Shown here one piece after another: positions 25,264-33,619 of a stretch of 64,000 nucleotides of DNA (positions are counted from its first letter, which is position 1; every line of letters starts with the position of its first letter). The stretch covers positions 1 to 64,000 of the forward strand of contig JAZNOW010000073.1 in NCBI GenBank assembly GCA_045589355.1, written 5' to 3'. The translations under genes were made by a program, and so were the position numbers. The notes beneath the pieces are model-generated. The model saw nothing but the letters and a program-made list of their open reading frames with translations, was not told the origin of the DNA and did not search any database. The stretch comes from RUG563 sp045589355. Lineage in GTDB: Bacteria > Bacillota > Clostridia > Christensenellales > Aristaeellaceae.

Positions 25264-25959
25264 TTACAGTTCGTTGGCAGCGGTTTCCTGGTGGGAAATG
25301 CTGATTTCCAGATTGCCGTTGCGGCAGCGCAGGTCGTCAATGAACTGCTTTTCGCTGGCGTCCGGCTTCATGGTCACGTTATAGGTAAGGCGGAAGAGGC
25401 TGCCCATGTTGGTGGTTTTGACACGAACAAGGTCATGCTCCCGGGTGTATTTTTCGAACAGATCGGCGAAGATGCCGGTGTAATCCAGGTCTTCGGGGAT
25501 GGTCACGTTCAGGGTTTTGTAGAGCAGGTTCCGCTTTGTGCCGCCAAAGCGGAACTGATTGCAAAGCAGGAACACAAGGCCCAGCACCAGCGTGAACAGC
25601 ACCGCAAAAGCCAGGTACCCCATGCCGCAGATGAGCCCGGCGCCCATGGCCAGGAACAGCATGGTAATTTCCTTGGCGGTGCCGGGAACGGAGCGGAAAC
25701 GCACCAGGCTGAACGCACCGGCCACCGCCACGCCGGCGCCCACATTGCCGTTTACCATCATGATCACGGCGCACACCACGGCGGGCAGCAGCAAAAGCGT
25801 GACCACAAAGGAGCGGGTGTAGCGGCTGCGGTACATGTGGCACAGGGAAAGCAGCAGCCCGCACACCAGGGCCACCCCCAGGCACAGCAGGAATTCCCCT
25901 ACGGGGATCACCTTGATGGCGGCGGTATCGAACAAACCTTTGAACAGAGTATCAGGCAT
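25264..25959 (-). CDS. DUF4956 membrane protein
   Basis: A 231-residue protein with four helices in the N-terminal ~140 residues and a soluble C-terminal domain. GAGVAVAGAFSLVRFRSVPG and AKEITMLFLAMGAGL are the DUF4956 core; RFRS is the most conserved part. Function is unknown. It overlaps the VTC-domain gene by 8 nt, and the pair is regularly found together. It may help export or assemble a polymer made by the VTC-like protein; that is inference from context. Confidence 0.87.
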   Translation of the reverse strand: MPDTLFKGLFDTAAIKVIPVGEFLLCLGVALVCGLLLSLCHMYRSRYTRSFVVTLLLLPAVVCAVIMMVNGNVGAGVAVAGAFSLVRFRSVPGTAKEITMLFLAMGAGLICGMGYLAFAVLFTLVLGLVFLLCNQFRFGGTKRNLLYKTLNVTIPEDLDYTGIFADLFEKYTREHDLVRVKTTNMGSLFRLTYNVTMKPDASEKQFIDDLRCRNGNLEISISHQETAANEL

Positions 25960-26671
25960 GGAAGCGTTCCTCCTTTATTTCGGGGAATATCATTTGTGTA
26001 TAGGCGGTGCCGTATTTGGAAAAGGACGTGCGGTATATGTTGGCTTCGTTCAGTGCGTGGGCCATCCACAGGGGCATGGCACCGGCGCATTTGAGCTCCA
26101 TCAGGGTCATGCCTTCCGGCAGCAGGGGCGTGCCCACGGAATGATCGCTGTCCAGGGTCAGGTCCGTCTGCCGGGCGCGTATTTTGGTATCGAAGGTGAC
26201 CCGGAAGGAAGAGCCTTCCTTATCGTAATAGGCCAGCCGGTGGTAGGAAAGGTAAACGGTGGGGTGCAGGCCGGGGTAGAAATTGCGGAAGTAGGTAATC
26301 TCCCGGGCGATCTGGCTGTCCTCCGGTGCATCCCCGCCGGAAAGCCATTCCTGCACCTTTTCTTCCTTCATTTGCAGGCGCCGTTTGTACACCACCCGTT
26401 TGTATTTCTTTTTCAATTCCACATACACCGGCACGCCCTCTTTGGCCCGGTGGTAGGAGCGGATGCGCAGTTTTTCCTTGTACACCGGTTTTTGAATGGA
26501 ATGGCGGATGAGCCGGTAATCGTCGGTATCGTAGTAGAGGTTGCGGATGATGGAATCGCCGTATTCGTCCAGCTGCATGTGGGGCTCCATTGCCTGCAAT
26601 ACATGCTGCAATTGCGCATCATTCAGCAGGTATTTCAGCTCGTACCGCTTGAACACTGCCTGATAGGCCAT
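25952..26671 (-). CDS. VTC-domain (polyphosphate polymerase-like) protein
   Basis: A 239-residue soluble protein of the triphosphate-tunnel superfamily related to the yeast VTC4 catalytic domain. FKRYELKYLL, RNLYYDTDDYRLIRHSI, KEKLRIRSYH, VYVELKKKYKRVVYKRR and LMELKCAGAMPLWM give the alternating basic and acidic residues expected of the tunnel. Yeast VTC4 makes polyphosphate from ATP; bacterial homologs are less characterised. It starts the minus-strand operon with DUF4956 and the carbohydrate-binding lipoprotein. Confidence 0.87.
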   Translation of the reverse strand: MAYQAVFKRYELKYLLNDAQLQHVLQAMEPHMQLDEYGDSIIRNLYYDTDDYRLIRHSIQKPVYKEKLRIRSYHRAKEGVPVYVELKKKYKRVVYKRRLQMKEEKVQEWLSGGDAPEDSQIAREITYFRNFYPGLHPTVYLSYHRLAYYDKEGSSFRVTFDTKIRARQTDLTLDSDHSVGTPLLPEGMTLMELKCAGAMPLWMAHALNEANIYRTSFSKYGTAYTQMIFPEIKEERFHA

Positions 26672-26703
26672 GGCGCCGCCTCCTCTCTTTTGAATACAGG
26701 CTT

Positions 26704-26732
26704 ATTGTATCACGGAAAATGCGGTTTCTCAA
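26704..26732 (-). promoter_or_regulatory. Promoter of the VTC/DUF4956/lipoprotein operon
   Basis: On the minus strand TTGAGA (26727-26732), 17-bp spacer, TACAAT (26704-26709), about 35 bp before the VTC-domain start. Confidence 0.7.
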
Positions 26733-26847
26733 GGACAAACGGTAAACGATTTGTGAACGAAAGTGTACAGAAAAGATTTTTCTTCCGAAATGAAATATTT
26801 TCCCATTGTTATGCGTCTACATACATGGAAGGAGGTGCACAAAAGAA

Positions 26848-27396
26848 ATGGAGATGCGACAGGGCCCGGCCATCTGCCATGATGCTTTCGTTCAGCTGGT
26901 GGAAACCCACCAGCCCATGCTGATCAAAATGTGCTATGTGTATTTGCGGGATGCGGAGCAGGCCCGTGATGCCGTGCAGGAAACCTTTCTGAAAGCGTAT
27001 CGTGCGCTCCCCTCCTTCCGCCGGGAATGCAGCGAAAAGAACTGGCTTATCCGCATTGCCATCAACACCTGCAAAAGCATGCAGCGCACCCCCTGGTACC
27101 GTTTTGTGGACAAGCGCATTACCCCGGACGAACTTCCGCTTGCTCAGGAAATTGCCACCGATGAAACGGACCTGATGTGTGAGATCATGCAGCTTTCGCC
27201 CAAATTGCGGGAGGCGGTTTTGCTTTACTACTGGCAGGAAATGGGCGTTCAGCAAATTGCGGAACTGTTGGAAATATCCCAAAGCAGCGTGTCCAACCGC
27301 CTCAGGCGGGCCCGGGCACAGCTGAAAAAACAACTGGAAAGGGGGCAATATGATGACGGAACAGCAGGAAAAACGGATTCTGAAAAACACCTTTGA
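26848..27396 (+). CDS. ECF-type RNA polymerase sigma factor (first of two)
   Basis: A 182-residue sigma-70 family protein with only regions 2 and 4. Region 2: CYVYLRDAEQARDAVQETFL followed by FRRECSEKNWLIRIAIN. Region 4: LSPKLREAVLLYYWQEMG, then IAELLEISQSSVSNRLRRAR. The start at 26848 follows GGAAGGAGGTGC; the open frame continues upstream without a ribosome binding site. It overlaps the next gene by 47 nt, as sigma/anti-sigma pairs often do. Sequence just upstream of the gene is AT-rich and could contain an autoregulated promoter, but I could not fix one. Confidence 0.9.
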   Translation: MEMRQGPAICHDAFVQLVETHQPMLIKMCYVYLRDAEQARDAVQETFLKAYRALPSFRRECSEKNWLIRIAINTCKSMQRTPWYRFVDKRITPDELPLAQEIATDETDLMCEIMQLSPKLREAVLLYYWQEMGVQQIAELLEISQSSVSNRLRRARAQLKKQLERGQYDDGTAGKTDSEKHL

Positions 27397-28963
27397 CATG
27401 ACCCTTTCCGGCCTGCAGACGGATCCTTATCTGGCGCAGAAGATCATCCGGGAACAAACGAAGGGAGAAGAGAAAGTGAAAAAGAAGATTTCTTTTGCAT
27501 TTGTGCTGGTCAATTTGCTGGTGCTTTGTGCCGTGACAGCCTTTGCCGTATCCATCGGCACCGAAACCCCGGACAAGCAGGTGCTGCAGCCGGCGGTCAC
27601 CCTGTCCCCTGTGAATACGAAGGGGAAAGAAGCCTATGATATCCTTCCGCTTTCCGAGGCTTGTGAAATTGCCCGGGAGGCGCTGCGGAAAAACTACGGC
27701 GTAACGGACACGGAACTGGAGCAGCTGATGCTGTACCCCTACAGTGCTGTGGGCTACTATGACGTTAGCAACTGGACCATGGTGTTCTATTCCAACCCCA
27801 ACCGGGTGTCTGACCAGAGCCAGGATACCTACGCCGGCCCCCTGGGGGAATACCGGGTGGTGATCAATGGGAAAACGGGCAGTGTGGAAAGCTGCGAATG
27901 GTACACCGTGGATTTCTGGAAGAACGCCCAGCGCATCTGGGATGCAGGGAACTATGAGGAAGTGTACCGCCGCTATTTCATGGCGGATTTCCGTTACCTG
28001 CCCGAAGAAACCCAGGCCCATTTTGAGCAGCTGCTGGTGGAAAAAGGGTATGCCATGGTGGCCGAATCGGACCGGCATTTGCAGCTGGATGCCTTTGGCA
28101 GCAAAATACTCCTGTGCGACCCGGCCCTGGCTCTGCCCGATGAGGATCCGCAGGTACAGGCAGCGTGGGAAGCCGTGGAAAAGCGGTTTGGCCTGGACGT
28201 TTCCGTCCTGAAAAACTACAGCTACATTGCCACCCGTGCCCCCTGGGAAAGCGATACGGACGATATTGTGATTGCCTACAACCTGCCTTCTGCGGTGGAA
28301 AAGCAATCCACCGGTGGGATGGACCCCTGCGCCTATCTGCTCTATGCCAAGGTACAGCGGGCCGGCATGTTCCTGTTCAGTTTTGAAAAGGACACCACCC
28401 ACATCGTCAACCGCATCAAACGGGACTGGGAAATGCCTGCGTCCGAGTATGCGGTGGAAACCAATACCGGCCTGCTTTTGAACCGGTACCTGAAATGGAA
28501 CGGCAAGGAGCTTCTTCAGTTCCACGAAAGCTATTGCCAATTGGAAGAAATGCTGGACGAAATGGATGCGGCCCATGCCACGCCCCATGAAAAGCTTAGG
28601 GCCGCCTATGCCTACATGGTGCAGCTGGGCTCCGGCAACGAAACCTATTACCGGGAAACCAATATTGCGTATCCTGACGGGAATTCTTCCGGGTTTGTGC
28701 CGGGGGAAGAATGGACGCTGGCCTCCTCCGCTTCCGGGGAAAACTATGTGACCCTGAAGAAAGGCCATTACGGCGCGCCGGTGCAGGCATTGCAGAGGGA
28801 ACTGAGAAACCAGGGCTTCTATGCCGGTGTGGCAGACGGCTATTTCGGGGAAGATACCGAAACGGCGGTCAAGGCCTTCCAGCGCAAGCACAGCCTGGTG
28901 GAGGACGGCATTGCCGGCCTTTCTGTCCAGCGTCTCCTTTATGAAAACGCAGGAAAAGAATGA
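27350..28963 (+). CDS. Predicted anti-sigma partner with C-terminal peptidoglycan-binding domain
   Basis: A 537-residue protein. Residues 1-46 are cytosolic and helical, then one transmembrane helix (FAFVLVNLLVLCAVTAFAVS). The large outside part ends in a PG_binding_1 domain (GHYGAPVQALQRELRNQGFY, then YFGEDTETAVKAFQRKH). There is no zinc-binding ZAS motif. Coupling to the ECF gene, the N-in single-pass topology and the wall-binding end suggest a sensor that controls the sigma factor according to cell-wall state. The middle ~350 residues match nothing I recognise. ATGATG at 27350/27353; both are possible starts after GGGGGC. Confidence 0.72.
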   Translation: MMTEQQEKRILKNTFDMTLSGLQTDPYLAQKIIREQTKGEEKVKKKISFAFVLVNLLVLCAVTAFAVSIGTETPDKQVLQPAVTLSPVNTKGKEAYDILPLSEACEIAREALRKNYGVTDTELEQLMLYPYSAVGYYDVSNWTMVFYSNPNRVSDQSQDTYAGPLGEYRVVINGKTGSVESCEWYTVDFWKNAQRIWDAGNYEEVYRRYFMADFRYLPEETQAHFEQLLVEKGYAMVAESDRHLQLDAFGSKILLCDPALALPDEDPQVQAAWEAVEKRFGLDVSVLKNYSYIATRAPWESDTDDIVIAYNLPSAVEKQSTGGMDPCAYLLYAKVQRAGMFLFSFEKDTTHIVNRIKRDWEMPASEYAVETNTGLLLNRYLKWNGKELLQFHESYCQLEEMLDEMDAAHATPHEKLRAAYAYMVQLGSGNETYYRETNIAYPDGNSSGFVPGEEWTLASSASGENYVTLKKGHYGAPVQALQRELRNQGFYAGVADGYFGEDTETAVKAFQRKHSLVEDGIAGLSVQRLLYENAGKE

Positions 28964-28970
28964 TTCAAAA

Positions 28971-29001
28971 AAAGCAGGGGCTGAAGCAGCCTCTGCTTTT
29001 T
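28971..29001 (+). terminator. Terminator of the first sigma/anti-sigma operon
   Basis: AAAGCAGGGGCTG pairs with CAGCCTCTGCTTT around a 3-nt loop (one mismatch), followed by TT. Confidence 0.85.
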
Positions 29002-29016
29002 GCTTTGGATGAATGA

Positions 29017-29676
29017 TCAGGTGCGGCGGACGATCTTGCCGGGGGCTTTGAAGATATGGTCTTCCGGCACGGTGCCCCGCACGCAGGAAAGGGGGTACAC
29101 GCTGGCGCGGCGGCCCAGCATGGTGCCGGGGTTCAGCACGCTGTTGCAGCCCACTTCCACATAATCCCCCAGCATGGCGCCGAACTTTTTCCGGCCCGTT
29201 TCCATCTTTTCTTCGCCGTCACGGACGGTGACCAGGGTTTTGTCACTTTTGACGTTTGAGGTAATGGAGCCGGCGCCCATGTGGCTTTTGTAACCCAGAA
29301 TGGAGTCGCCCACGTAATTGTAATGGGGCACCTGCACGTTATCGGAAATGATGCAGTTTTTCAGCTCCGTGGAATTGCCGATGACGCAGTTGTCGCCGAT
29401 CAGGGCGCTGCCGCGGATGAAAGCGCCGGGGCGCACTTCGGTTTTGTGGCCGATGATGCAGGGGCCGGCAATGTAGTTATTGGGAAAGATCACCGCATCC
29501 CTGGCGATCCACACGTTTTCGGAAGGATGGTCGTATTCATCGGGGGAGAGGGTTTGGCCCAGCTCCACAATGAAATTTTTGATGCCGTCCAGCGCTTCCC
29601 AGGGGTACACGGTTTTTTCCAGTAGGGGCGCGGCTTTGGTATGGGAAAGATCAAACAGATCAACGGTTTTCAGCAT
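29017..29676 (-). CDS. Left-handed beta-helix (GlmU C-terminal-like) acyltransferase-fold protein
   Basis: A 219-residue protein. Hexapeptide repeats cover residues ~60-205 (AVIFPNNYIAGPCIIGHKTEVRPG without breaks), ending GTMLGRRASVYPLSCVRG. It resembles the acetyltransferase half of GlmU, but no N-terminal nucleotidyltransferase domain is encoded. The start MLKTVDLF is set by AGGAGG upstream; the frame is open further back without a site. Being next to glmM and nagB, it probably acts in UDP-GlcNAc supply, perhaps as glucosamine-1-phosphate N-acetyltransferase. That activity is inferred. Confidence 0.75.
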   Translation of the reverse strand: MLKTVDLFDLSHTKAAPLLEKTVYPWEALDGIKNFIVELGQTLSPDEYDHPSENVWIARDAVIFPNNYIAGPCIIGHKTEVRPGAFIRGSALIGDNCVIGNSTELKNCIISDNVQVPHYNYVGDSILGYKSHMGAGSITSNVKSDKTLVTVRDGEEKMETGRKKFGAMLGDYVEVGCNSVLNPGTMLGRRASVYPLSCVRGTVPEDHIFKAPGKIVRRT

Positions 29677-29776
29677 AAGGATATACCTCCTGAAATTTTG
29701 GAAATGATGTTGCGACACCGGCGTATAGAAGGAATAAGGAATTTTGCTTCATCCGGGGCAGTTTTCTTTGGGAGGG

Positions 29777-29818
29777 TGCGGGAGGGGCTTTCTTTTTCAA
29801 AAGAAAGCCCCTCCCGCA
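29777..29818. repeat. Perfect 20-bp inverted repeat between glmM and the beta-helix gene
   Basis: A 20-bp arm (29777-29796, beginning TGCGGGAGGGG) pairs perfectly with 29799-29818 around a 2-nt loop. Neither strand has a T run after it, so it is not a standard terminator; it may be an mRNA-stabilising or processing hairpin. Confidence 0.8.
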
Positions 29819-29828
29819 TAAACCCTAT

Positions 29829-31172
29829 TTATTTCACTAAATTCTCTGCTTTCAGGGCGTTGACGATATGATCCACGCACTTGTCGCACAGTTCCTGCCG
29901 GCTGCATTCGGCCATGACGCGGATGACGGGCTCGGTGCCGCTCTTGCGAAGGAGAATGCGGCCGTCGCCATTGAGCATTTCTTCCGCTTCCCGCTTGGCC
30001 TGCTGCACCTTTTCGTTGTTCAGGGCCTGTTCTTTATCAATGACCCGCACGTTTTTGAGCACCTGGGGGTAGAACACCAAAGGCTCCACCAGCTTGGACA
30101 GGGGCTGCTTCTGCTCCAGCATGGCCTGCATCACCTTGATGGCGGTGAGCATGCCGTCGCCGGTGGTGGCGTACTTGGAGAAGATGATGTGGCCGCTGTT
30201 TTCGCCGCCCAGCACATGGCCGCCGTTGCGCATGGCTTCGTACACAAAGCGGTCGCCCACCTGGGTCTGCATCAGGTCGATATCCAGCTTTTCCAGGGCT
30301 TTGCCCAGGCCGAAATTGCTCATCACGGTGCCCACGATGGTGTTGGTGAGCAGCTTATCCCGCTTTTTCAGGTAAGCGCCGTACAGGTACATGATGGCGT
30401 CGCCGTCCACCAGGTTGCCGTTTTCGTCCACGGCCAGGCAGCGGTCCGCGTCGCCGTCAAAGGCAAAGCCGATATCCAGCCCCTTTTCCTTGACGAACTT
30501 TTGCAGCACGTCAATGTGGGTGGAGCCGGCATTCACGTTCACGTTGGTGCCGTTGGGCTCGTTATTGATGACGAACGTCTGGGCGCCCAGGGCATCGAAC
30601 ACGGATTTGGCGATCATCCAGGTGCTGCCGTTGGCGCAGTCCAGGCCCACCTTGATGCCCTTATAGCTCTGGGTGGCCAGGGAGATAAGGTAGCCGATGT
30701 AGCGGTTGCGGCCGGAGGCATAGTCCACCGTTTTGCCGATCTTGTCGCCGGTGGCATAGGGCACTTCGGGGATCAGCCCGTCGATGTACTGTTCCACCAT
30801 GTCGGTCACGTCGTCGCTCATCTTTTCGCCCTTGCCGTTGATCAGCTTGATGCCGTTATCCTGGTAGGGGTTATGGCTGGCGGTGATCATGATGCCGCAG
30901 TCGAATTCGTCAATGCGGGTGATGTAGGCAACGGAGGGGGTGGTGGTGACGTGGAGCAGGTACACATCGGCGCCGCTGGCCATGAGACCTGCGGCCAGCG
31001 CGTATTCAAACATGTAGCTGGACAGGCGGGTATCCTTGCCGATGACCACCTTGGCCTTGTGGCCCCGGCCGTAATAATAGCCCACATAGCGGCCTACTTT
31101 AAAGGCATGGTCCACCGTCAGGTTGATATTGGCTTCGCCGCGGAAGCCGTCAGTTTCAAAATACTTACCCAT
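29829..31172 (-). CDS. glmM: Phosphoglucosamine mutase
   Basis: A 447-residue enzyme converting glucosamine-6-P to glucosamine-1-P for peptidoglycan precursors. The phosphoserine loop is ITASHNPYQDNGIK (Ser99), the metal loop GFAFDGDADRCLAVD, the sugar loop GGENSGHI and the phosphate-binding RKSGTEPVIRVM close to the C-terminus. The start MGKYFETDGFRG follows CGGAGGAAAG. Length matches GlmM. NagB is the next gene upstream. Confidence 0.95.
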   Translation of the reverse strand: MGKYFETDGFRGEANINLTVDHAFKVGRYVGYYYGRGHKAKVVIGKDTRLSSYMFEYALAAGLMASGADVYLLHVTTTPSVAYITRIDEFDCGIMITASHNPYQDNGIKLINGKGEKMSDDVTDMVEQYIDGLIPEVPYATGDKIGKTVDYASGRNRYIGYLISLATQSYKGIKVGLDCANGSTWMIAKSVFDALGAQTFVINNEPNGTNVNVNAGSTHIDVLQKFVKEKGLDIGFAFDGDADRCLAVDENGNLVDGDAIMYLYGAYLKKRDKLLTNTIVGTVMSNFGLGKALEKLDIDLMQTQVGDRFVYEAMRNGGHVLGGENSGHIIFSKYATTGDGMLTAIKVMQAMLEQKQPLSKLVEPLVFYPQVLKNVRVIDKEQALNNEKVQQAKREAEEMLNGDGRILLRKSGTEPVIRVMAECSRQELCDKCVDHIVNALKAENLVK

Positions 31173-31220
31173 ATACTTTCCTCCGAAACGGAAGCGGTAA
31201 AGCTTCAAAATTCTATGCAG

Positions 31221-31249
31221 ATTATAGCATATTCCGTTTCATAAAACAA
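31221..31249 (-). promoter_or_regulatory. Promoter of glmM
   Basis: Minus strand: TTGTTT (31244-31249), 17-bp spacer, TATAAT (31221-31226) with TGC extended -10. Confidence 0.7.
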
Positions 31250-31261
31250 TATGCATCCATG

Positions 31262-31298
31262 AAGAAACGCCTCCTGCCCCGGATTTGGCAGAAGGCGT
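31262..31298 (-). terminator. Terminator of nagB
   Basis: ACGCCTCCTGCC (31267-31278) pairs with GGCAGAAGGCGT (31287-31298) with one mismatch; on the minus strand TTTCTTC follows. Confidence 0.6.
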
Positions 31299-31306
31299 GG
31301 CCTTTT

Positions 31307-32026
31307 TTACAGCAGGGAAGCGGCGTCCTTATCCACCAGGAAAATGGCATTGGGATGGCCCCGCAGGATGGAGGCCTGCACCTGAGGATCCATATTGCCC
31401 TTCACGGCATCCCGGACAGCCTGTGCCTTGGCTTTGCCGGTGGCAATCAGCACCACACATTTGGCGTTCATGATGCCGCCAATGCCAAGGCTGATGGCTT
31501 GGGTGGGCACTTCTTCCCGGGAGTTGAAGAAGCGCTGGTTGGCGTCGATGGTGCTGTCGGTGAGCTTGACAATCTGGGTGCCGTACACGAAGTGCTTGTT
31601 GGGCTCGTTGAAGGCGATATGGCCATTGTTACCGATGCCCAGCAGCTGCAGGTCAATACCGCCGGCTTTTTCGATGGCAGCGTCGTAGCGCTTGCATTCC
31701 GCCTGCAGGTCGGGGGCGTTGCCGTTGGGCACATGGTGTTCCTTCATGTTGATGAAGTCGAACAGGTTTTTGTTCATGAAATCATGGTAGGAGCAGATAT
31801 GGTCTTCCGGAATGCCGCAGTATTCGTCCAGGTTATAGCTGATGCACTGGGAAAAATCCAGAGCACCGGCCTTATGCCAGTCGATCAGCTGCTGGTAGCA
31901 GCCCAGGGGAGAAGAACCGGTGGCCAGGCCCAGCACGCTGTCCGGCTTTTTGGTCACCTGAGCGGCAATCAGCATGGCGCAGGCTACGCCCACCTGCTGG
32001 GCATTATCATAAATACGTACTTGCAT
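31307..32026 (-). CDS. nagB: Glucosamine-6-phosphate deaminase
   Basis: A 239-residue cytosolic enzyme turning glucosamine-6-P into fructose-6-P and ammonia. Family motifs: LGLATGSSPLGCYQQL, YNLDEYCGI (catalytic Asp), LLGIGNNGHIAFNEP with the catalytic His, and TQAISLGIGGIM. Together with glmM it sets flux between amino-sugar breakdown and wall synthesis. It has its own promoter and terminator, and TTGCAA repeats lie upstream near the DeoR-type gene. Confidence 0.95.
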   Translation of the reverse strand: MQVRIYDNAQQVGVACAMLIAAQVTKKPDSVLGLATGSSPLGCYQQLIDWHKAGALDFSQCISYNLDEYCGIPEDHICSYHDFMNKNLFDFINMKEHHVPNGNAPDLQAECKRYDAAIEKAGGIDLQLLGIGNNGHIAFNEPNKHFVYGTQIVKLTDSTIDANQRFFNSREEVPTQAISLGIGGIMNAKCVVLIATGKAKAQAVRDAVKGNMDPQVQASILRGHPNAIFLVDKDAASLL

Positions 32027-32067
32027 GGTATATTCCTCACTTTCATATTGAACCTTCGTTCCTGACC

Positions 32068-32097
32068 ATTATAGCATGGCCGAAACCGGGAATACAA
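32068..32097 (-). promoter_or_regulatory. Promoter of nagB
   Basis: Minus strand: TTGTAT (32092-32097), 18-bp spacer, TATAAT (32068-32073) with TGC extended -10. Confidence 0.7.
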
Positions 32098-32105
32098 GGA
32101 AAACG

Positions 32106-32151
32106 TTGCAAAAATGTGACGGAAACGATCATTCGTTTGCAATCTTTGCAA
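32106..32151. promoter_or_regulatory. Candidate regulator sites: repeated TTGCAA upstream of nagB
   Basis: TTGCAA occurs at 32106-32111, 32137-32142 and 32146-32151, just upstream of the nagB -35 box, with a TGCAA variant at 32169-32173. The first two are 31 bp apart, close to three helical turns. Similar TGCAA sites lie upstream of the DeoR-type gene (32984 and 33026). They could be its operators. Confidence 0.4.
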
Positions 32152-32165
32152 GAAAACAGCAAGAA

Positions 32166-32945
32166 TTATGCAAGAATGATGTCACCGGCCACTTTCCGCA
32201 GCTTTTTCAGCGTGTCGGCGGGGATCAGGCTGTCGGTGATGAGCAGGTCGGCGTCCTTCAGGTCGCAGATGCGTACCAGCGCCGTGCGGCCGATTTTCTG
32301 GTGGTCCGCCACGATGACGGTGCGCTTGGCAGTGCGCAGCATCATGCGCTTCACGCCCATTTCCTCAAAATTGGAGGAGCACACATTGCCCATCAGGTCA
32401 ATGCCGTCCACGCCGATGAAGGCAATATCTGCATGGGTGGAGCGGATAAAATCTTCCGCCACGGCGCCGATCAGTTCGTGATAGCCGCTGCGCCGCATGC
32501 CCCCCGTGACCATCACCTTGCAGCTGGGTTTCATCTCCAGCTGTGCCGCGGTGAACAAATCGTTGGTGATGATGGTGATCCGCTCCAGCTGGCTCAGGGC
32601 TTTGGCAATGGAAAAGGCGGTGGTGCCCGCGTCGATGAACACCGTGTCGCCGTTTTTCACCAGCTTGGCGGCTTCCAGCGCAATGCGCTCTTTCTCCTGC
32701 TGCTGTTGGGTGATCCGCTCCTGATAGCGGCTTTCGTAGGCGGTGCTCTTTTCGGCCCGCATGGCACCGCCGTGGGTGCGGATGATGGCGCCCTGCCGGG
32801 AAAGCTCATCCAGGTCTCGCCGGGCCGTGGCTTCCGATATGCCGAAATATTCCGCCAGCTCCTGCAGGTGCACCCGCCGGCTCAGGTTGATGTATTCCAG
32901 CATACGGCGCTGCCGTTCCACCGGTGCATAGCTGTTCTCGCTCAC
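32166..32945 (-). CDS. DeoR-family transcriptional regulator
   Basis: A 259-residue regulator starting with GTG after GGAGGGAAGG. The N-terminal winged helix-turn-helix reads RRVHLQELAEYFGISEATAR followed by RRDLDEL and RTHGGAM. The C-terminal DeoRC sugar-phosphate sensor has IFIDAGTT-like residues (VFIDAGTTAFSIAKAL), TNDLFTAAQL, FIGVDGID and VADHQKIGRTALVRI. By position it most likely controls nagB, and perhaps glmM, in response to an amino-sugar phosphate. Confidence 0.9.
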   Translation of the reverse strand: MSENSYAPVERQRRMLEYINLSRRVHLQELAEYFGISEATARRDLDELSRQGAIIRTHGGAMRAEKSTAYESRYQERITQQQQEKERIALEAAKLVKNGDTVFIDAGTTAFSIAKALSQLERITIITNDLFTAAQLEMKPSCKVMVTGGMRRSGYHELIGAVAEDFIRSTHADIAFIGVDGIDLMGNVCSSNFEEMGVKRMMLRTAKRTVIVADHQKIGRTALVRICDLKDADLLITDSLIPADTLKKLRKVAGDIILA

Positions 32946-33074
32946 ATCCTTCCCTCCAAACGATCAAAGTAATCACAAAAACCTGCAATTACTTTATCAT
33001 AGTATGCGCGTTTTGTAAAGAATGATGCAAGTTTTTCGGAATATGCGTGAAAAAACAAAAGTTTTTTTAGAATG

Positions 33075-33619
33075 CTGTTGTTCGTAAAAAAGAAGCAGTG
33101 TCCGCTTGCAGCTTGGGGAACGACGGGGCAGGGGGCTCCTCGCCCCCTGTACCCTCACGCCAGGGGCATTGCCCCTGGACCCTTCCTGCGATGCAGAAGA
33201 TTGCTTTTCCAAACTTCTTTCCGCATGTTCCTTGGGGAAACGAAACGAGAACCCACGGGCGCAATGAAAACGAAAAAAAGAGCGGATGAGAGAATTTATT
33301 CTCTCACCGCTTCTTTTTTACCGTTTTCCCCGGATGCCCAAGCATCCGGTTGGCGGTGTAGCACCGCCCAGCCCGTGGGGCGGGTGGCAGTACCACTTCC
33401 AATTCGCAATGCAATAATCGTCGCTTGCAATCGGGTTTCTGCGTGGCGGCAGTGCCGCAGCCAATTCGCAAAGAAACGATCTTCCTCTGCGAAAGAGTGT
33501 GTGCGTGTTACGCGTTTTCACCGGGAATCTGTTTGTTTGATGCAAATTGCAATTTCCGGAAATGGGTCCAGGGGCAATGCCCCTGGTGGGGTGTGGGGCA
33601 ACGCCCCATGAATCCCCGT
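33075..33619 (-). repeat. Dispersed hairpin-rich repeat, copy B (inverted relative to A)
   Basis: Occupies the gap between the DeoR-type gene and the OYE-type gene. Hairpins include CAGGGGGC/GCCCCCTG near 33128-33150, CCAGGGGC/GCCCCTGG near 33160-33178 and again near 33568-33586, the closing pair CCACGGGC (33253-33260) with GCCCGTGG (33371-33378), and the central 63-nt hairpin at 33266-33328. Read on the minus strand it parallels copy A, and the central hairpin is nearly identical to that of A. It ends within about 10 nt of the OYE stop codon. Open frames across it lack ribosome binding sites. Confidence 0.85.
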
